A stretch of DNA of 64,000 nucleotides from Lysobacter oculi. Its GTDB lineage: Bacteria > Pseudomonadota > Gammaproteobacteria > Xanthomonadales > Xanthomonadaceae. Shown here one piece after another: positions 41,411 through 54,134 of the stretch. The translations under genes and the position numbers were made by a program. Within the stretch, counting starts at the first letter, position 1, and each line of letters starts with the position of its first letter. Location: assembly GCF_003293695.1 (NCBI RefSeq), contig NZ_CP029556.1, positions 1,622,001 to 1,686,000 on the forward strand. The letters are read 5' to 3'. The notes beneath the pieces were generated by a model. That model ran no database searches. It had not been told where the DNA came from and saw only the letters and a list, made by a program, of their open reading frames with translations.

Positions 41411-43030
41411 ATGCAACAGCCCAAACGCCAGCTGCCCGTGCCCTTCCACCTGCTGGGCGAGGAAATCCGCCTCTACTGGGTGTTCCGCATCTACCAGGGG
41501 CTGGCGGTCTTCGCGGCCTTCATGACCGGCGGCCAAGGCCTGTACTGGACGCCCGCCAACCCCGAACTGGGCCAGGTCGCCAGCGCACTCTTCGTCAGCG
41601 CCGGGCTGGCGATGTTCGGCATCTCCTTCCTGCGCAGGATGCGCGCGGACTGGCAGTTCTATGCCGGCGCCACCCTCGACATCGTCTACGTCAACTTCGT
41701 GCTGGCCGCCGCGCCCGGTGCGATGGGCATGGTGATGTTGATGCTGATCACCTCGATCGCCGCATCCGCCCTCTTCATCCACCTGCGCTTCGGCCTGCTG
41801 ATGGCGCTGCTGGGCATCCTGACGCTGGTGGCGCACCGGTTCTTCTTCGCGCCCGGATCGGTGGGCGACGGGCCGGCGGTCAATACCCTGTCCATCTTCG
41901 CACTCGGCTACATCTCGATGGCGCTGCTGTTCATCGCGCTGATCCTGGGGCGCATCGGCACCAAGCTGTTCTCCACCCAGCGCATCGCCAGCGAGCGCAA
42001 GGAGGAGATCCTGGAACTTTCGGCCTTGAACGAGCAGATGCTCAAGCGCCTGCCGATGGGCGTGCTGGTGGTCGACGAGGAAGGCGACATCCGCAGCAGC
42101 AACGAGGCGGCGATGCAACTGCTGCAGCTGCCGGCCACGCCCGGGCGGCGCTCGCTGCTGTTGGCCCAGCCCGAACTGCGGCGCCAGATGGAAGCCTGGG
42201 AGCGCGACCCGACCACCGCCCGCGCGCCGATCTCGATGGGCCCGGAGGCCCGCCAGATCGAGCCGCAGTTCCTGCACCTGCACCCCGGCAGCGACGAAGT
42301 GCTGGTGTTCCTGGAAGATACCTCGCAGGCGGCGCGGCGCGCGGAAAGCATCACGCTGGCCACGCTCGGGCGCTTCTCCGCCAGCCTGGCGCACGAGATC
42401 CGCAACCCGCTGTCGGCGATCAAGTATTCCTCGCAGCTGTTGAGCGAATCGAGCAACCTGGACGTGATGGACCGGCGGATGCTCGACATCGTCCAGCAGC
42501 AGATCCAGCGCATGAACGGCATCATCGACAGCGTGCTGGGCCTCGCCCGCCGCGAGCAGGCGCATCCGCAGGTGTTCGACATCTCGCAGATGCTGCGCGA
42601 TTTCGTGGCCGAGTACGTGTCCGGCTTCCCGCTCGACAACGACGAGCTGGACGTACAGGCGCCGCTGGCCGCGCAGACCGCGCTGGCCGACCCCAAGCAC
42701 ATCCACCAGATCGTGATGGTGCTGGTCAGCAACGCCCGCTACTACGGCCGCATGCCGCAGGAACCGGCGAAGATGACGCTGCGCCTGCATACGCAGGGCA
42801 CGCAATTCGCCATCGATGTGCTGGACGAAGGCCCCGGCATCCCCGAACAGGCGCGCAAGAACCTGTTCCATCCCTTCTTCACCACTTCAAGCCACGGCAC
42901 CGGGCTCGGCCTCTACATCGCCCGCGAACTGGCCCGCGCCAACCAGGGCGACCTGCAGTACATGCGCCGCGCCAATGGCAGCTGCTTCCGGCTCACCCTG
43001 CCCAAGGCGGATGCCCACCCGGCCCGCTAG
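41411..43030 (+). CDS. pilS: Type IV pilus sensor histidine kinase PilS
   Basis: PilS is the membrane sensor that controls PilR and thereby pilin expression. The 539-residue product has about six membrane helices (28-42, 55-75, 86-104, 106-123, 127-145, 160-182), a PAS-like domain (about 205-305), the phospho-His at residue 328 in SLAHEIRNPLSAIKYSSQLL and a C-terminal ATPase domain with DEGPGIPE and TGLGLYIAREL. The six-helix sensor without a periplasmic domain fits PilS, which in Pseudomonas senses membrane pilin. The frame upstream of 41411 is non-coding in character. Confidence 0.95.
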   Translation: MQQPKRQLPVPFHLLGEEIRLYWVFRIYQGLAVFAAFMTGGQGLYWTPANPELGQVASALFVSAGLAMFGISFLRRMRADWQFYAGATLDIVYVNFVLAAAPGAMGMVMLMLITSIAASALFIHLRFGLLMALLGILTLVAHRFFFAPGSVGDGPAVNTLSIFALGYISMALLFIALILGRIGTKLFSTQRIASERKEEILELSALNEQMLKRLPMGVLVVDEEGDIRSSNEAAMQLLQLPATPGRRSLLLAQPELRRQMEAWERDPTTARAPISMGPEARQIEPQFLHLHPGSDEVLVFLEDTSQAARRAESITLATLGRFSASLAHEIRNPLSAIKYSSQLLSESSNLDVMDRRMLDIVQQQIQRMNGIIDSVLGLARREQAHPQVFDISQMLRDFVAEYVSGFPLDNDELDVQAPLAAQTALADPKHIHQIVMVLVSNARYYGRMPQEPAKMTLRLHTQGTQFAIDVLDEGPGIPEQARKNLFHPFFTTSSHGTGLGLYIARELARANQGDLQYMRRANGSCFRLTLPKADAHPAR

Positions 43031-43061
43031 AATGAAACCCGACGCAAACCCGGAGTAACGC

Positions 43062-44519
<1,458 letters not shown>

Positions 44520-44634
44520 GCCAGCCCTGCACCGGATGGCCCCCGAAGCGCGAAAACTGACGCTCCAGGGCACATTTTTCGGGCCGTGGCTGGCCGATTT
44601 GTAAGAAATCCGTGATTCCAGCCCCTTCCAAGAC

Positions 44635-44650
44635 TGGCACGGGTTGTGCA
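44635..44650 (+). promoter_or_regulatory. Sigma-54 (RpoN) promoter of the major pilin gene
   Basis: TGGCACGGGTTGTGCA matches the -24/-12 consensus TGGCACG-N4-TTGCA in all fixed positions except one (G for T). The GG at 44636-44637 and GC at 44648-44649 are 12 bp apart as required. The start site would fall near 44660, about 90 nt before the pilin ATG. The PilR activator gene ends just 115 bp upstream. Confidence 0.85.
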
Positions 44651-44748
44651 TAGTTCTCCCTGCACGTGCCTGTCGCACGGCAGCCCACGGACCGGCAAGC
44701 CGGCCACGGGGCACGTGATGTTCCATTCTTTTCCCTGGGGATATACAA

Positions 44749-45114
44749 ATGAAGAAGCAATCCGGTTTCACCCTGATCGAACTGATGATCGTTGTCGCGA
44801 TCATCGCCATCCTGGCCGCCATCGCGCTGCCGGCTTACAACAACTATCGCGTGCGTTCGGCCACCAATGCCTGCGCTGGCGAAGCCAAGTCTTGGGTCAA
44901 TGCGTGGATTGCGGCCAACCATGCCTCCATGGCCCTTCCAGCCGCTCCGGCCGGCGCCTGCTTGAGCAGCAGCGGTGGCCACACTGGTCACACCACGGGT
45001 AACGAAGTGGCTGCAAACGCTGCGTCCGTCTTCGTTCCGCGTCCGCCGGCACTGCCTGCTGCCACGACCACGTGCAGCCTGGCATCCGGCACCTGCACCA
45101 CCGCCACCCCCTGA
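44749..45114 (+). CDS. pilA: Type IV pilin PilA (short form)
   Basis: The 121-residue prepilin has a class III leader cleaved between Gly6 and Phe7 in [27 protein letters not shown], with Glu5 of the mature chain present. The body is Ala/Ser/Thr-rich and ends with a C-terminal pair CSLASGTC that could close the D-region loop; two further Cys lie at about 44 and 70. It is shorter than most type IVa pilins (140-160 residues). It follows the sigma-54 promoter and is closed by a terminator, so it is probably the highly expressed subunit. Confidence 0.93.
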   Translation: MKKQSGFTLIELMIVVAIIAILAAIALPAYNNYRVRSATNACAGEAKSWVNAWIAANHASMALPAAPAGACLSSSGGHTGHTTGNEVAANAASVFVPRPPALPAATTTCSLASGTCTTATP

Positions 45115-45167
45115 TGCGGTTGGCCCCTCGTGTGCGCAGTACTGCCTTTGCACACGATTGCCTAACA

Positions 45168-45196
45168 ACAAACCCCGCATATGCGGGGTTTGTTTT
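45168..45196 (+). terminator. Intrinsic terminator after the first pilin gene
   Basis: A perfect 13-bp stem ACAAACCCCGCAT/ATGCGGGGTTTGT (45168-45180 and 45181-45193) followed by TTT. A hairpin without unpaired loop bases will open a few pairs. It separates the two pilin genes. Confidence 0.9.
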
Positions 45197-45328
45197 ATCC
45201 AAAACTTGAATGTCATGGTCGATTTTCAGCAGTGCCATGGCTGCTATTTGTCTGACGCGAATCCACAATAACGCAGCGAGGCCAAGTAATATCCCTAGGC
45301 GTGACGCAGGGGCTTAGGAGAATATCTA

Positions 45329-45658
45329 GTGAGTCATGCACAACGGGGTTTCACTTTGATCGAACTCATGATCGTGGTGGCGATCATCGGGATTTTGGCG
45401 GCTATCGCGCTGCCTTCCTACAACGCTTATCGCGCCCGCGCAGCCGAATCAGCCTGCTTGGCTGAAATGAAGAGTTACGCCACAGTCGCACTGGCTGAGC
45501 TACATAATGGCGGGGCTCCAGTCGCTCCTCCGGCCAGCGCTTGTAGCGCTGCCGACACCGCCACGGCGATTGGCACGGCCATCACCGGCACGGCGCAATC
45601 ACCGGGCACCCGTTCGGTCACCTGTGACATGAATAACGGGCATTGCGCTCTGCAGTAA
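45329..45658 (+). CDS. Second type IV pilin-like protein
   Basis: The 109-residue prepilin has the class III leader cut between Gly7 and Phe8 ([28 protein letters not shown]) and the same layout as the neighbouring pilin, with a C-terminal CDMNNGHC pair. The start is GTG with AGGAG 8 bp upstream; there is no ATG. It is even shorter than the first pilin and may be a minor or alternative pilin. Its 5' region (45197-45328) is AT-richer than the surroundings and lacks a recognisable sigma-54 site. Confidence 0.88.
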   Translation: MSHAQRGFTLIELMIVVAIIGILAAIALPSYNAYRARAAESACLAEMKSYATVALAELHNGGAPVAPPASACSAADTATAIGTAITGTAQSPGTRSVTCDMNNGHCALQ

Positions 45659-45718
45659 CGGCACACAACAACAAGCCAGATACTTGCAGTAAAGTTCTTG
45701 CTTGCTTGGAGTGAACTC

Positions 45719-47449
45719 ATGAACGCACAGCCGAATACCCAAAATCTGGTCGGTATCACCGGCATTACCCGTCGCTTGGCGATGGATGGCGCATTGGAGA
45801 TCGATGGCGCGCGAGCAGCGCAGGAGGCCGCGGCCAAGGCCCGCATCCCCATCGCCCAATGGCTGATCAGCGAGAAGCTGGTCACCCCCGCCCAACTGAC
45901 CGCCGCGAATGCGATGGAATTCGGACTGTCAATCTTCGACCCCGGTGCAATGCCCCCTCACCCGGAAACCCTCAAGCTGGTTTCCGAAGAGCTGATCCAG
46001 AAGCACAAGGTGCTGCCGCTATTCAAGCGCGGCAACCGGCTCTTTGTGGGCACCGCGGATCCCGCCAACCTGCAGGGCATGGATGAGATCAAGTTCCAGT
46101 CCAGCCTGGCAGTCGAACCGGTGTTGGTGGACATCGATACCCTGCAGCGCACGCTGGAAATCTGGCAGGCCACGGGCGACTCGCTGGGTGACTTGCTCGG
46201 TGGCGACGACGACCTGAACACGCTCGATGTCGCCGAAGATCACGCGGATGGTGGCGATCAGGGCGTCGATGCCAAGGGTGATGACGACACGCCCGTGGTC
46301 AAGTTCATCAACAAGATTCTGATTGATGCCATCCGCCGGGGCGCTTCTGACATCCACTTCGAACCCTATGAAGAGAGCTACCGCGTGCGCCTGCGCATCG
46401 ACGGCGTACTGCGCAGTGTTACCCGCATGGCCAACAAGATGCATACCCGCATCGCCGCCCGCCTCAAGGTCATGGCCCAGCTCGATATCGCCGAAAAGCG
46501 CGTCCCTCAGGACGGTCGCATCAAGCTGAACCTGTCGAAGACCAAGCAGATGGACTTCCGCGTCAGCACCCTGCCCACCTTGTTTGGCGAAAAGATCGTG
46601 CTGCGTATCCTGGATGGCGGTGCGGCGAAGCTGGGCATCGAGAAGCTGGGCTATGAGGAGGCACAGCAGAAACTCTTCCTCGACGCCATCCACAAGCCCT
46701 ATGGGATGGTGCTGGTCACCGGCCCGACCGGCTCCGGCAAGACCGTGTCGCTGTACACGGCACTGGGCATCCTCAACGACGACACCCGCAACATCTCGAC
46801 GGTCGAAGACCCGGTGGAAATCCGCCTGCCCGGCGTCAACCAGGTCCAGCAGAACACCAAGACCGGCATGACCTTCGCCGCCGCGCTGCGCTCTTTCCTG
46901 CGACAGGATCCGGATGTGATCATGGTCGGCGAAATCCGCGACCTGGAGACTGCCGAGATCGGCGTCAAGGCCGCCCAGACAGGTCACATGGTGCTGTCCA
47001 CCCTGCATACCAATGACGCGCCGCAGACCATTGCCCGCCTGATGAACATGGGCATCGCACCGTTCAACATCATCAGTTCGGTGACCCTGGTCATCGCCCA
47101 GCGCCTGGCCCGTCGGCTCTGCCCATCCTGCAAGCGCGAGGCCAAGCTGCCCGAACACGCCCTGCTGGCCGAGGGCTTTACCCACGAGGAAATCGCGGCC
47201 GGGCTCAAGGTCTACGAGGCCAGCGGTTGCAGTGAATGCACGGAAGGGTATAAAGGGCGCACTGGCATCTACCAGGTCATGCCGATGACCGAAGAGATCC
47301 AGGCCATCGTGTTGGAAGGGGGCAATGCCATGCAGATCGCCGCGGCCGCGCAACGGTCCGGCGTGAATGACCTGCGCCAGTCGGCGATGCTCAAGGTCAA
47401 GCAGGGCGTGACCAGCCTTACGGAAATCAACCGCGTCACCAAGGACTAA
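45719..47449 (+). CDS. pilB: Type IV pilus extension ATPase PilB
   Basis: PilB powers pilus assembly. The 576-residue product has an N-terminal MshEN/GspE-N-type domain (about 45-150) and the secretion ATPase core: Walker A GPTGSGKTVSLY (about 336-347), Asp box, Walker B VGEIRDLETAEIG, His box HMVLSTLHTNDA, and the tetracysteine zinc motif (CPSC and CSEC, about 25 residues apart). The ATG at 45719 has GGAG 7 bp upstream; an upstream in-frame start would add seven residues. 6 bp separate it from pilC. Confidence 0.97.
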   Translation: MNAQPNTQNLVGITGITRRLAMDGALEIDGARAAQEAAAKARIPIAQWLISEKLVTPAQLTAANAMEFGLSIFDPGAMPPHPETLKLVSEELIQKHKVLPLFKRGNRLFVGTADPANLQGMDEIKFQSSLAVEPVLVDIDTLQRTLEIWQATGDSLGDLLGGDDDLNTLDVAEDHADGGDQGVDAKGDDDTPVVKFINKILIDAIRRGASDIHFEPYEESYRVRLRIDGVLRSVTRMANKMHTRIAARLKVMAQLDIAEKRVPQDGRIKLNLSKTKQMDFRVSTLPTLFGEKIVLRILDGGAAKLGIEKLGYEEAQQKLFLDAIHKPYGMVLVTGPTGSGKTVSLYTALGILNDDTRNISTVEDPVEIRLPGVNQVQQNTKTGMTFAAALRSFLRQDPDVIMVGEIRDLETAEIGVKAAQTGHMVLSTLHTNDAPQTIARLMNMGIAPFNIISSVTLVIAQRLARRLCPSCKREAKLPEHALLAEGFTHEEIAAGLKVYEASGCSECTEGYKGRTGIYQVMPMTEEIQAIVLEGGNAMQIAAAAQRSGVNDLRQSAMLKVKQGVTSLTEINRVTKD

Positions 47450-47455
47450 ACCCAC

Positions 47456-48727
47456 ATGTCGGCCACCCGTTCAGCCATTTCCCGCCCCAACTCCGCCACC
47501 GGCGGCGTCCAACAGGCACCGATGCCCACCTTTACCTGGAAGGGCACGGACAAGCGTGGCACGGTGATGAAGGGCGAGCAGCAGGCCAAGACCGAGGCCT
47601 TGCTGCGTGCGGAACTGCGTCGCCAAGGCATTACCCCGACCCAGGTCCGGCCCAAGGCCAAGCCATTGTTCGGCGCCGCCGGCAAGAAGATCAGCGCTCG
47701 AGAAATCGCAGTATTTAGTCGCCAACTGGCAACGATGATGAAATCCGGAGTACCGATCGTCCAGGCGCTTGAGATCATCGGCAGCGGACAGAAGAACCCG
47801 CGCATGGGTAGCATGGTGAATGCATTGCGAGCTGATATTGCAGGAGGCTCATCAATCTACGAGGCGCTGTCAAAATACCCAGTGCAATTCGATGAACTTT
47901 ATCGCAACTTGGTAAAGGCTGGCGAGAGCGCCGGCGTTTTAGAGACAGTTCTAGAAACGATCGCTAGCTATAAAGAAAATCTAGAAACCCTTAAAGGGAA
48001 AATAAAAAAAGCGCTTTTTTATCCTGCAATGGTCATCGCTGTTGCGCTCTTAGTTAGCTCAATCTTGTTGATATTCGTCGTCCCACAGTTCGAAGAGGTC
48101 TTTAAAAGCTTTGGTGCAGAGTTGCCGGCATTTACGCAGATTATCGTCACTCTAAGCAAGTTCATGGTTTCTTGGTGGTGGCTTTTCTTGCTAGTCGTCG
48201 CAACGGGCATTGCCGCATTTATATTTTTTTACAAGCGCTCGCTTGCTTTTCAGCACTTTCTTGACCGTATAGTTCTGAAAGTGCCTGTTATCGGTCAGAT
48301 AATGAATAACTCCGCGATTGCTCGTTTTGCGCGCACGCTGGGCGTCACCTTCGCAGCAGGCGTTCCGCTGGTGGAAGGGCTGGGCACGGTAGCGGGTGCG
48401 ACCGGCAACAGCGTCTATGAAAAGGCTGTCTATCGCATGCGCGATGACGTGTCCGTGGGTTATCAGGTCAACATGGCGATGAAGCAGGTCAACCTGTTCC
48501 CGCACATGGTGGTGCAGATGACCGCCATCGGCGAAGAAGCCGGTGCGCTCGATGCCATGCTGATCAAAGTCGCCGAATTCTATGAGCAGGAGGTCAACAA
48601 TTCGGTGGACGCGCTGTCGAGCCTGATCGAGCCCTTCGTGATGGTCATCATCGGTGTGCTGGTTGGCAGCATGGTCATCGGCATGTATCTGCCGATCTTC
48701 AAGCTGGCCTCCGTCGTTTCCGGCTGA
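47456..48727 (+). CDS. pilC: Type IV pilus inner-membrane platform protein PilC
   Basis: PilC is the polytopic platform that couples PilB to the growing pilus. The 423-residue product has two GspF domains (about 85-210 and 285-410) and three membrane helices (about 190-212, 235-262, 393-415). Markers include FSRQLATMMKSGVPIVQALEI and the second copy FARTLGVTFAAGVPLVEGL. The reading frame is intact, but bases about 47,695-48,325 are AT-rich and use codons rare elsewhere here (TTA, AGA, ATA), unlike both ends of the gene (see separate entry). Confidence 0.97.
   Translation: MSATRSAISRPNSATGGVQQAPMPTFTWKGTDKRGTVMKGEQQAKTEALLRAELRRQGITPTQVRPKAKPLFGAAGKKISAREIAVFSRQLATMMKSGVPIVQALEIIGSGQKNPRMGSMVNALRADIAGGSSIYEALSKYPVQFDELYRNLVKAGESAGVLETVLETIASYKENLETLKGKIKKALFYPAMVIAVALLVSSILLIFVVPQFEEVFKSFGAELPAFTQIIVTLSKFMVSWWWLFLLVVATGIAAFIFFYKRSLAFQHFLDRIVLKVPVIGQIMNNSAIARFARTLGVTFAAGVPLVEGLGTVAGATGNSVYEKAVYRMRDDVSVGYQVNMAMKQVNLFPHMVVQMTAIGEEAGALDAMLIKVAEFYEQEVNNSVDALSSLIEPFVMVIIGVLVGSMVIGMYLPIFKLASVVSG
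47695..48325 (+). other. Low-GC block inside pilC (possible recombination mosaic)
   Basis: Counting bases by hand, 47821-48300 has 212 G+C of 480 (44%), against roughly two-thirds GC in neighbouring genes and in both ends of pilC itself. The change at each edge is abrupt and the frame is kept. The block includes a perfect palindrome AAAAAAGCGCTTTTTT (48005-48020) with a seven-A run. It encodes the C-terminal half of the first GspF domain and the first two membrane helices. Confidence 0.85.
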
Positions 48728-48730
48728 GGC

Positions 48731-49597
48731 ATGGCCTTCCTCGACCAGAATCTGGCGCTGGGCTTCCCGGCGGCAGCCGCGCTCGGCCTGGTGGTCGGCA
48801 GCTTCATCAACGTGGTCATCCTGCGATTGCCGCGGCGCATGGAATGGCAGTGGAAGCGCGACGCCCGCGAGATCCTGGAGCAGCCGGAGATCTACGACCC
48901 GCCGCCGCCCGGCATCGCGATCGAGCCCTCCCACTGCCCGCATTGCAAGACGCGGCTGCGCTGGTACGAGAACATCCCGCTGCTGAGCTGGCTGGTCCAG
49001 GGCGGCAAGTGCCGGCACTGCGGCGCCGGCATTTCCCTGCAGTACCCGCTGGTCGAGCTGCTGACCATGCTGCTCACGCTGGCCTGCGTCTGGCGCTTCG
49101 GGTTTGGCTGGCAGGGTTTCGGCGCGATGCTGTTCACCTGGTTCCTGGTGGCGGCCTCGGGCATCGATGTCCGCACCCAACTGCTGCCGGATTCACTCAC
49201 CTTGCCGCTGATGTGGCTCGGTTTCATCGCGGCGCACGAACGCCTGTTCGTCGAGCCCAAGACCGCATTGGCCGGCGCGATGGTCGGTTATGGCAGCCTG
49301 TGGCTGGTCTGGTGGCTGTTCAAGCAGCTGACCGGCAAGGAAGGCATGGGCCACGGCGATTTCAAGCTGCTGGCGGCCATCGGCGCCTGGTGCGGGCTGA
49401 AGGGCATCCTGCCGACCATCCTGCTGTCGTCGCTGGTCGGCGCGATCGTCGGTTCGATCTGGCTGGCGGCCAAGGGCCGCGACAAGGCGACGCCGCTGCC
49501 GTTCGGGCCGTATCTGGCCATCGCCGGCTGGATCGTGTTCATGTGGGGTGACGTGCTGATCGGCCAGTACATGCGCCTGAGCGGGCTGGACGGCTGA
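48731..49597 (+). CDS. pilD: Prepilin leader peptidase / N-methyltransferase PilD
   Basis: PilD cleaves prepilin leaders and methylates the new N-terminus. The 288-residue product has about eight membrane helices, the cytoplasmic tetracysteine loop (CPHC and CRHC, about 72-100) and the two catalytic Asp residues in GIDVRTQLLPDSLTLP and GMGHGDFKLLAAIGAW. All residues needed for both activities are visible. Its ATG follows the pilC stop by 3 bp; both pilins upstream are its likely substrates. Confidence 0.97.
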   Translation: MAFLDQNLALGFPAAAALGLVVGSFINVVILRLPRRMEWQWKRDAREILEQPEIYDPPPPGIAIEPSHCPHCKTRLRWYENIPLLSWLVQGGKCRHCGAGISLQYPLVELLTMLLTLACVWRFGFGWQGFGAMLFTWFLVAASGIDVRTQLLPDSLTLPLMWLGFIAAHERLFVEPKTALAGAMVGYGSLWLVWWLFKQLTGKEGMGHGDFKLLAAIGAWCGLKGILPTILLSSLVGAIVGSIWLAAKGRDKATPLPFGPYLAIAGWIVFMWGDVLIGQYMRLSGLDG

Positions 49598-49601
49598 GCC
49601 G

Positions 49602-50222
49602 GTGGCCCGGTTCCGGGTCGGGTTAACGGGCGGCATCGCGTCGGGCAAGAGCGCGGCGGATGCGGGCTTCGCCGGCCTCGGTGTCGCGGTGGTGGATGCC
49701 GACGTCATCGCCCGCGAACTGGTGGAGCCCGGCCAACCGGCGCTCGCGGAGATCGTCGAGCATTTCGGGACTGAAGTGCTCGATGCCGCTGGCCGCCTCG
49801 ACCGCCCGGCCCTGCGCAGGCGCATCTTCGCGAATCCCGGCGACAAGGTCGCGCTGGAATCGATCCTCCACCCCCGTATCCGCGAAGAGCTGGAAGTGCG
49901 TACGTCGGCTGCCCCCGGCGACATCGCCATCGCCTCCATCCCGTTGCTGGCCGAAGGCGGTGGCCGATCCGCCTACCCGTGGCTGGACCGGATAGTCGTG
50001 GTCGATGTCGCGCCGGAAACGCAGGCACAGCGGTTGATGCAGCGAGACGGCATCGATGCGGCCTTGGCTACCCGCATGATCGCGGCGCAGGCCAGCCGCG
50101 AGGTGCGTCGCGCGATCGCGGACGACATCGTCAACAACGAAGGCAGCCTCGCCGACCTGCAGGCGCATATCGCCGATCTGCATCGGCTGTACCGGCGATT
50201 GGCGGCCGAAGCCATCGCCTGA
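49602..50222 (+). CDS. coaE: Dephospho-CoA kinase CoaE
   Basis: CoaE performs the last step of coenzyme A synthesis. The 206-residue product has the P-loop GLTGGIASGKSA (about 7-18), [26 protein letters not shown] and HPRIREE, and the lid-region segment QAQRLMQRDGID. It begins with GTG, 4 bp after the pilD stop, an order (pilD-coaE) conserved in gammaproteobacteria. Its stop codon directly abuts the stop of the convergent Nudix-ThiE gene, with no terminator seen. Confidence 0.96.
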   Translation: MARFRVGLTGGIASGKSAADAGFAGLGVAVVDADVIARELVEPGQPALAEIVEHFGTEVLDAAGRLDRPALRRRIFANPGDKVALESILHPRIREELEVRTSAAPGDIAIASIPLLAEGGGRSAYPWLDRIVVVDVAPETQAQRLMQRDGIDAALATRMIAAQASREVRRAIADDIVNNEGSLADLQAHIADLHRLYRRLAAEAIA

Positions 50223-51194
50223 TCAGCCAACGCTCGGCCAAAGCCCCCGTATCGCGGCAATCCCCTGCGCACCATGCAGGCGCGCCTCTTCCACACCCCC
50301 CACCCCGAGCCCGCCGATAGCGTAGATCGGCAGCGAGACATGCTCGCGCAGGGCGGCGAAACCGTTCCAGCCGATCGCGGGCCTGCCCGGATGGCTTGCA
50401 GTCTCCTGCACCGCACCGAGCACGGCGAAATCGCAGCCCAGTGCTTCGGCATGGCGCAGTTCGCGCTCGTCGTGGCAGGAGGCGGCCAGCTTCAGGCCTT
50501 CGGGGAAATGGCGCGCGCGGCGCTTCATCAACATCGCGGCGGGCAGGTGCAGGCCGATGCCGTGTGCCTCCGCCAATGCTTCATCGGCACTGACCAGCAC
50601 TTCGGCGCGATGCGCGTGGCAGCGCGCCACGGCCTCGGCGACCAGCGTGCGCCAACGTCCGGCGCCCACATCCGGGCCGCGCAGCTGGACGCAGCTGATG
50701 CCGGCGGCCAGCACGGCATCCAGCCCCGCCAGCCAGGCGCCATCGCTGACATCGTGCGGCGAAGGCGTGACCAGATAACAGTCGGTCTCCAGCAAGGCGG
50801 CGACGACCGGGCGGTCCGCCGGCGTCATGGCGTAGCGGTGCAGCTTGTCCATCGGCACCCAGGCCAGGGCCTGCCCGTCCAGCCCGCGCGCCCGTCCGCG
50901 ATGCACCGGCACGCGCCGGACATCGAGCCGGATGCGCTTGTGCGGCATCTGCTGCGGCACGGTGATGAGGTGGGCGCCGACATCCGCATCGATGCCGAGT
51001 TCCTCGTGCAGCTCGCGGGCCAGTGCCTGTTCGGGGGTTTCGCCGGGATCGACCTTGCCGCCCGGGAATTCCCACAGCCCGGCCAGGTCCCTGCCCTGCG
51101 TGCGCCGCGCCAGCAGCACGCGGCCGCGCGCATCGGTGATCACCCCGGCCATGACGTGGATCGCGGGCGTGTCATCGGCGGGACGAGTGGGCAT
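50223..51194 (-). CDS. Nudix hydrolase fused to a ThiE/TenI-like domain
   Basis: The 323-residue product joins an N-terminal MutT-type Nudix domain (about 10-135) with a complete Nudix box (GKVDPGETPEQALARELHEEL) split as G-x5-E-x7-REL-x-EE-x-G, to a C-terminal TIM-barrel thiamine-phosphate-synthase-like domain (about 140-323; CVQLRGPD, IGLHLP, YAIGGLGVGGVEEA). The Nudix half probably hydrolyses oxidised nucleotides such as 8-oxo-dGTP; the second half's role is unclear. I use ATG 51194; a TTG two codons upstream is less likely. This fusion is known in proteobacteria next to secA. Confidence 0.92.
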   Translation of the reverse strand: MPTRPADDTPAIHVMAGVITDARGRVLLARRTQGRDLAGLWEFPGGKVDPGETPEQALARELHEELGIDADVGAHLITVPQQMPHKRIRLDVRRVPVHRGRARGLDGQALAWVPMDKLHRYAMTPADRPVVAALLETDCYLVTPSPHDVSDGAWLAGLDAVLAAGISCVQLRGPDVGAGRWRTLVAEAVARCHAHRAEVLVSADEALAEAHGIGLHLPAAMLMKRRARHFPEGLKLAASCHDERELRHAEALGCDFAVLGAVQETASHPGRPAIGWNGFAALREHVSLPIYAIGGLGVGGVEEARLHGAQGIAAIRGLWPSVG

Positions 51195-51250
51195 CGACAA
51201 ACGGGGCGGCGGCGGGCCTACAGCTTCCCACGAAGGCCCGGAAACGCAAA

Positions 51251-51273
51251 CGGCGCCGGGATCGCCGGCGCCG
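51251..51273 (-). terminator. Candidate terminator downstream of secA
   Basis: A 9-bp stem CGGCGCCGG/CCGGCGCCG (51251-51259 and 51265-51273) with a 5-nt loop lies 23 bp past the secA stop. On the minus strand it is followed by TTTGCGTTT, an imperfect T-run. Confidence 0.6.
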
Positions 51274-51296
51274 TCGCGTGGATCAGGGAGGGCCGA

Positions 51297-54035
<2,739 letters not shown>

Positions 54036-54116
54036 GCGTTGGGCCGGTTGGCGCGGCGCGGGGGACGCGCACGCTGGAAATGGAGGCGGGCACGATGCGC
54101 CGCCGAAAACGGACGA

Positions 54117-54134
54117 AGGGCGCCAAGGCGCCCT
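54117..54134. other. Hairpin in the M23 peptidase-secA gap
   Basis: AGGGCGCC/GGCGCCCT (54117-54124 and 54127-54134) with a 2-nt loop. On the minus strand it is followed by TCGTCC, so termination is doubtful. Upstream of it, TACAAT (complement of 54148-54153) and TTGAGA (54174-54179) could form a secA promoter, but their 20-bp spacing is poor. Confidence 0.4.

Noticed and set aside
45241..45270. A second sigma-54 promoter (TGGCTGCTATTTGTC) before the second pilin
   Set aside because: The -12 element does not have the invariant GC at the required spacing.
48005..48020. AAAAAAGCGCTTTTTT palindrome in pilC as an internal terminator
   Set aside because: The stem has only four GC bases and no loop; it is within the AT-rich coding block. 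A role in slippage is possible but untested.
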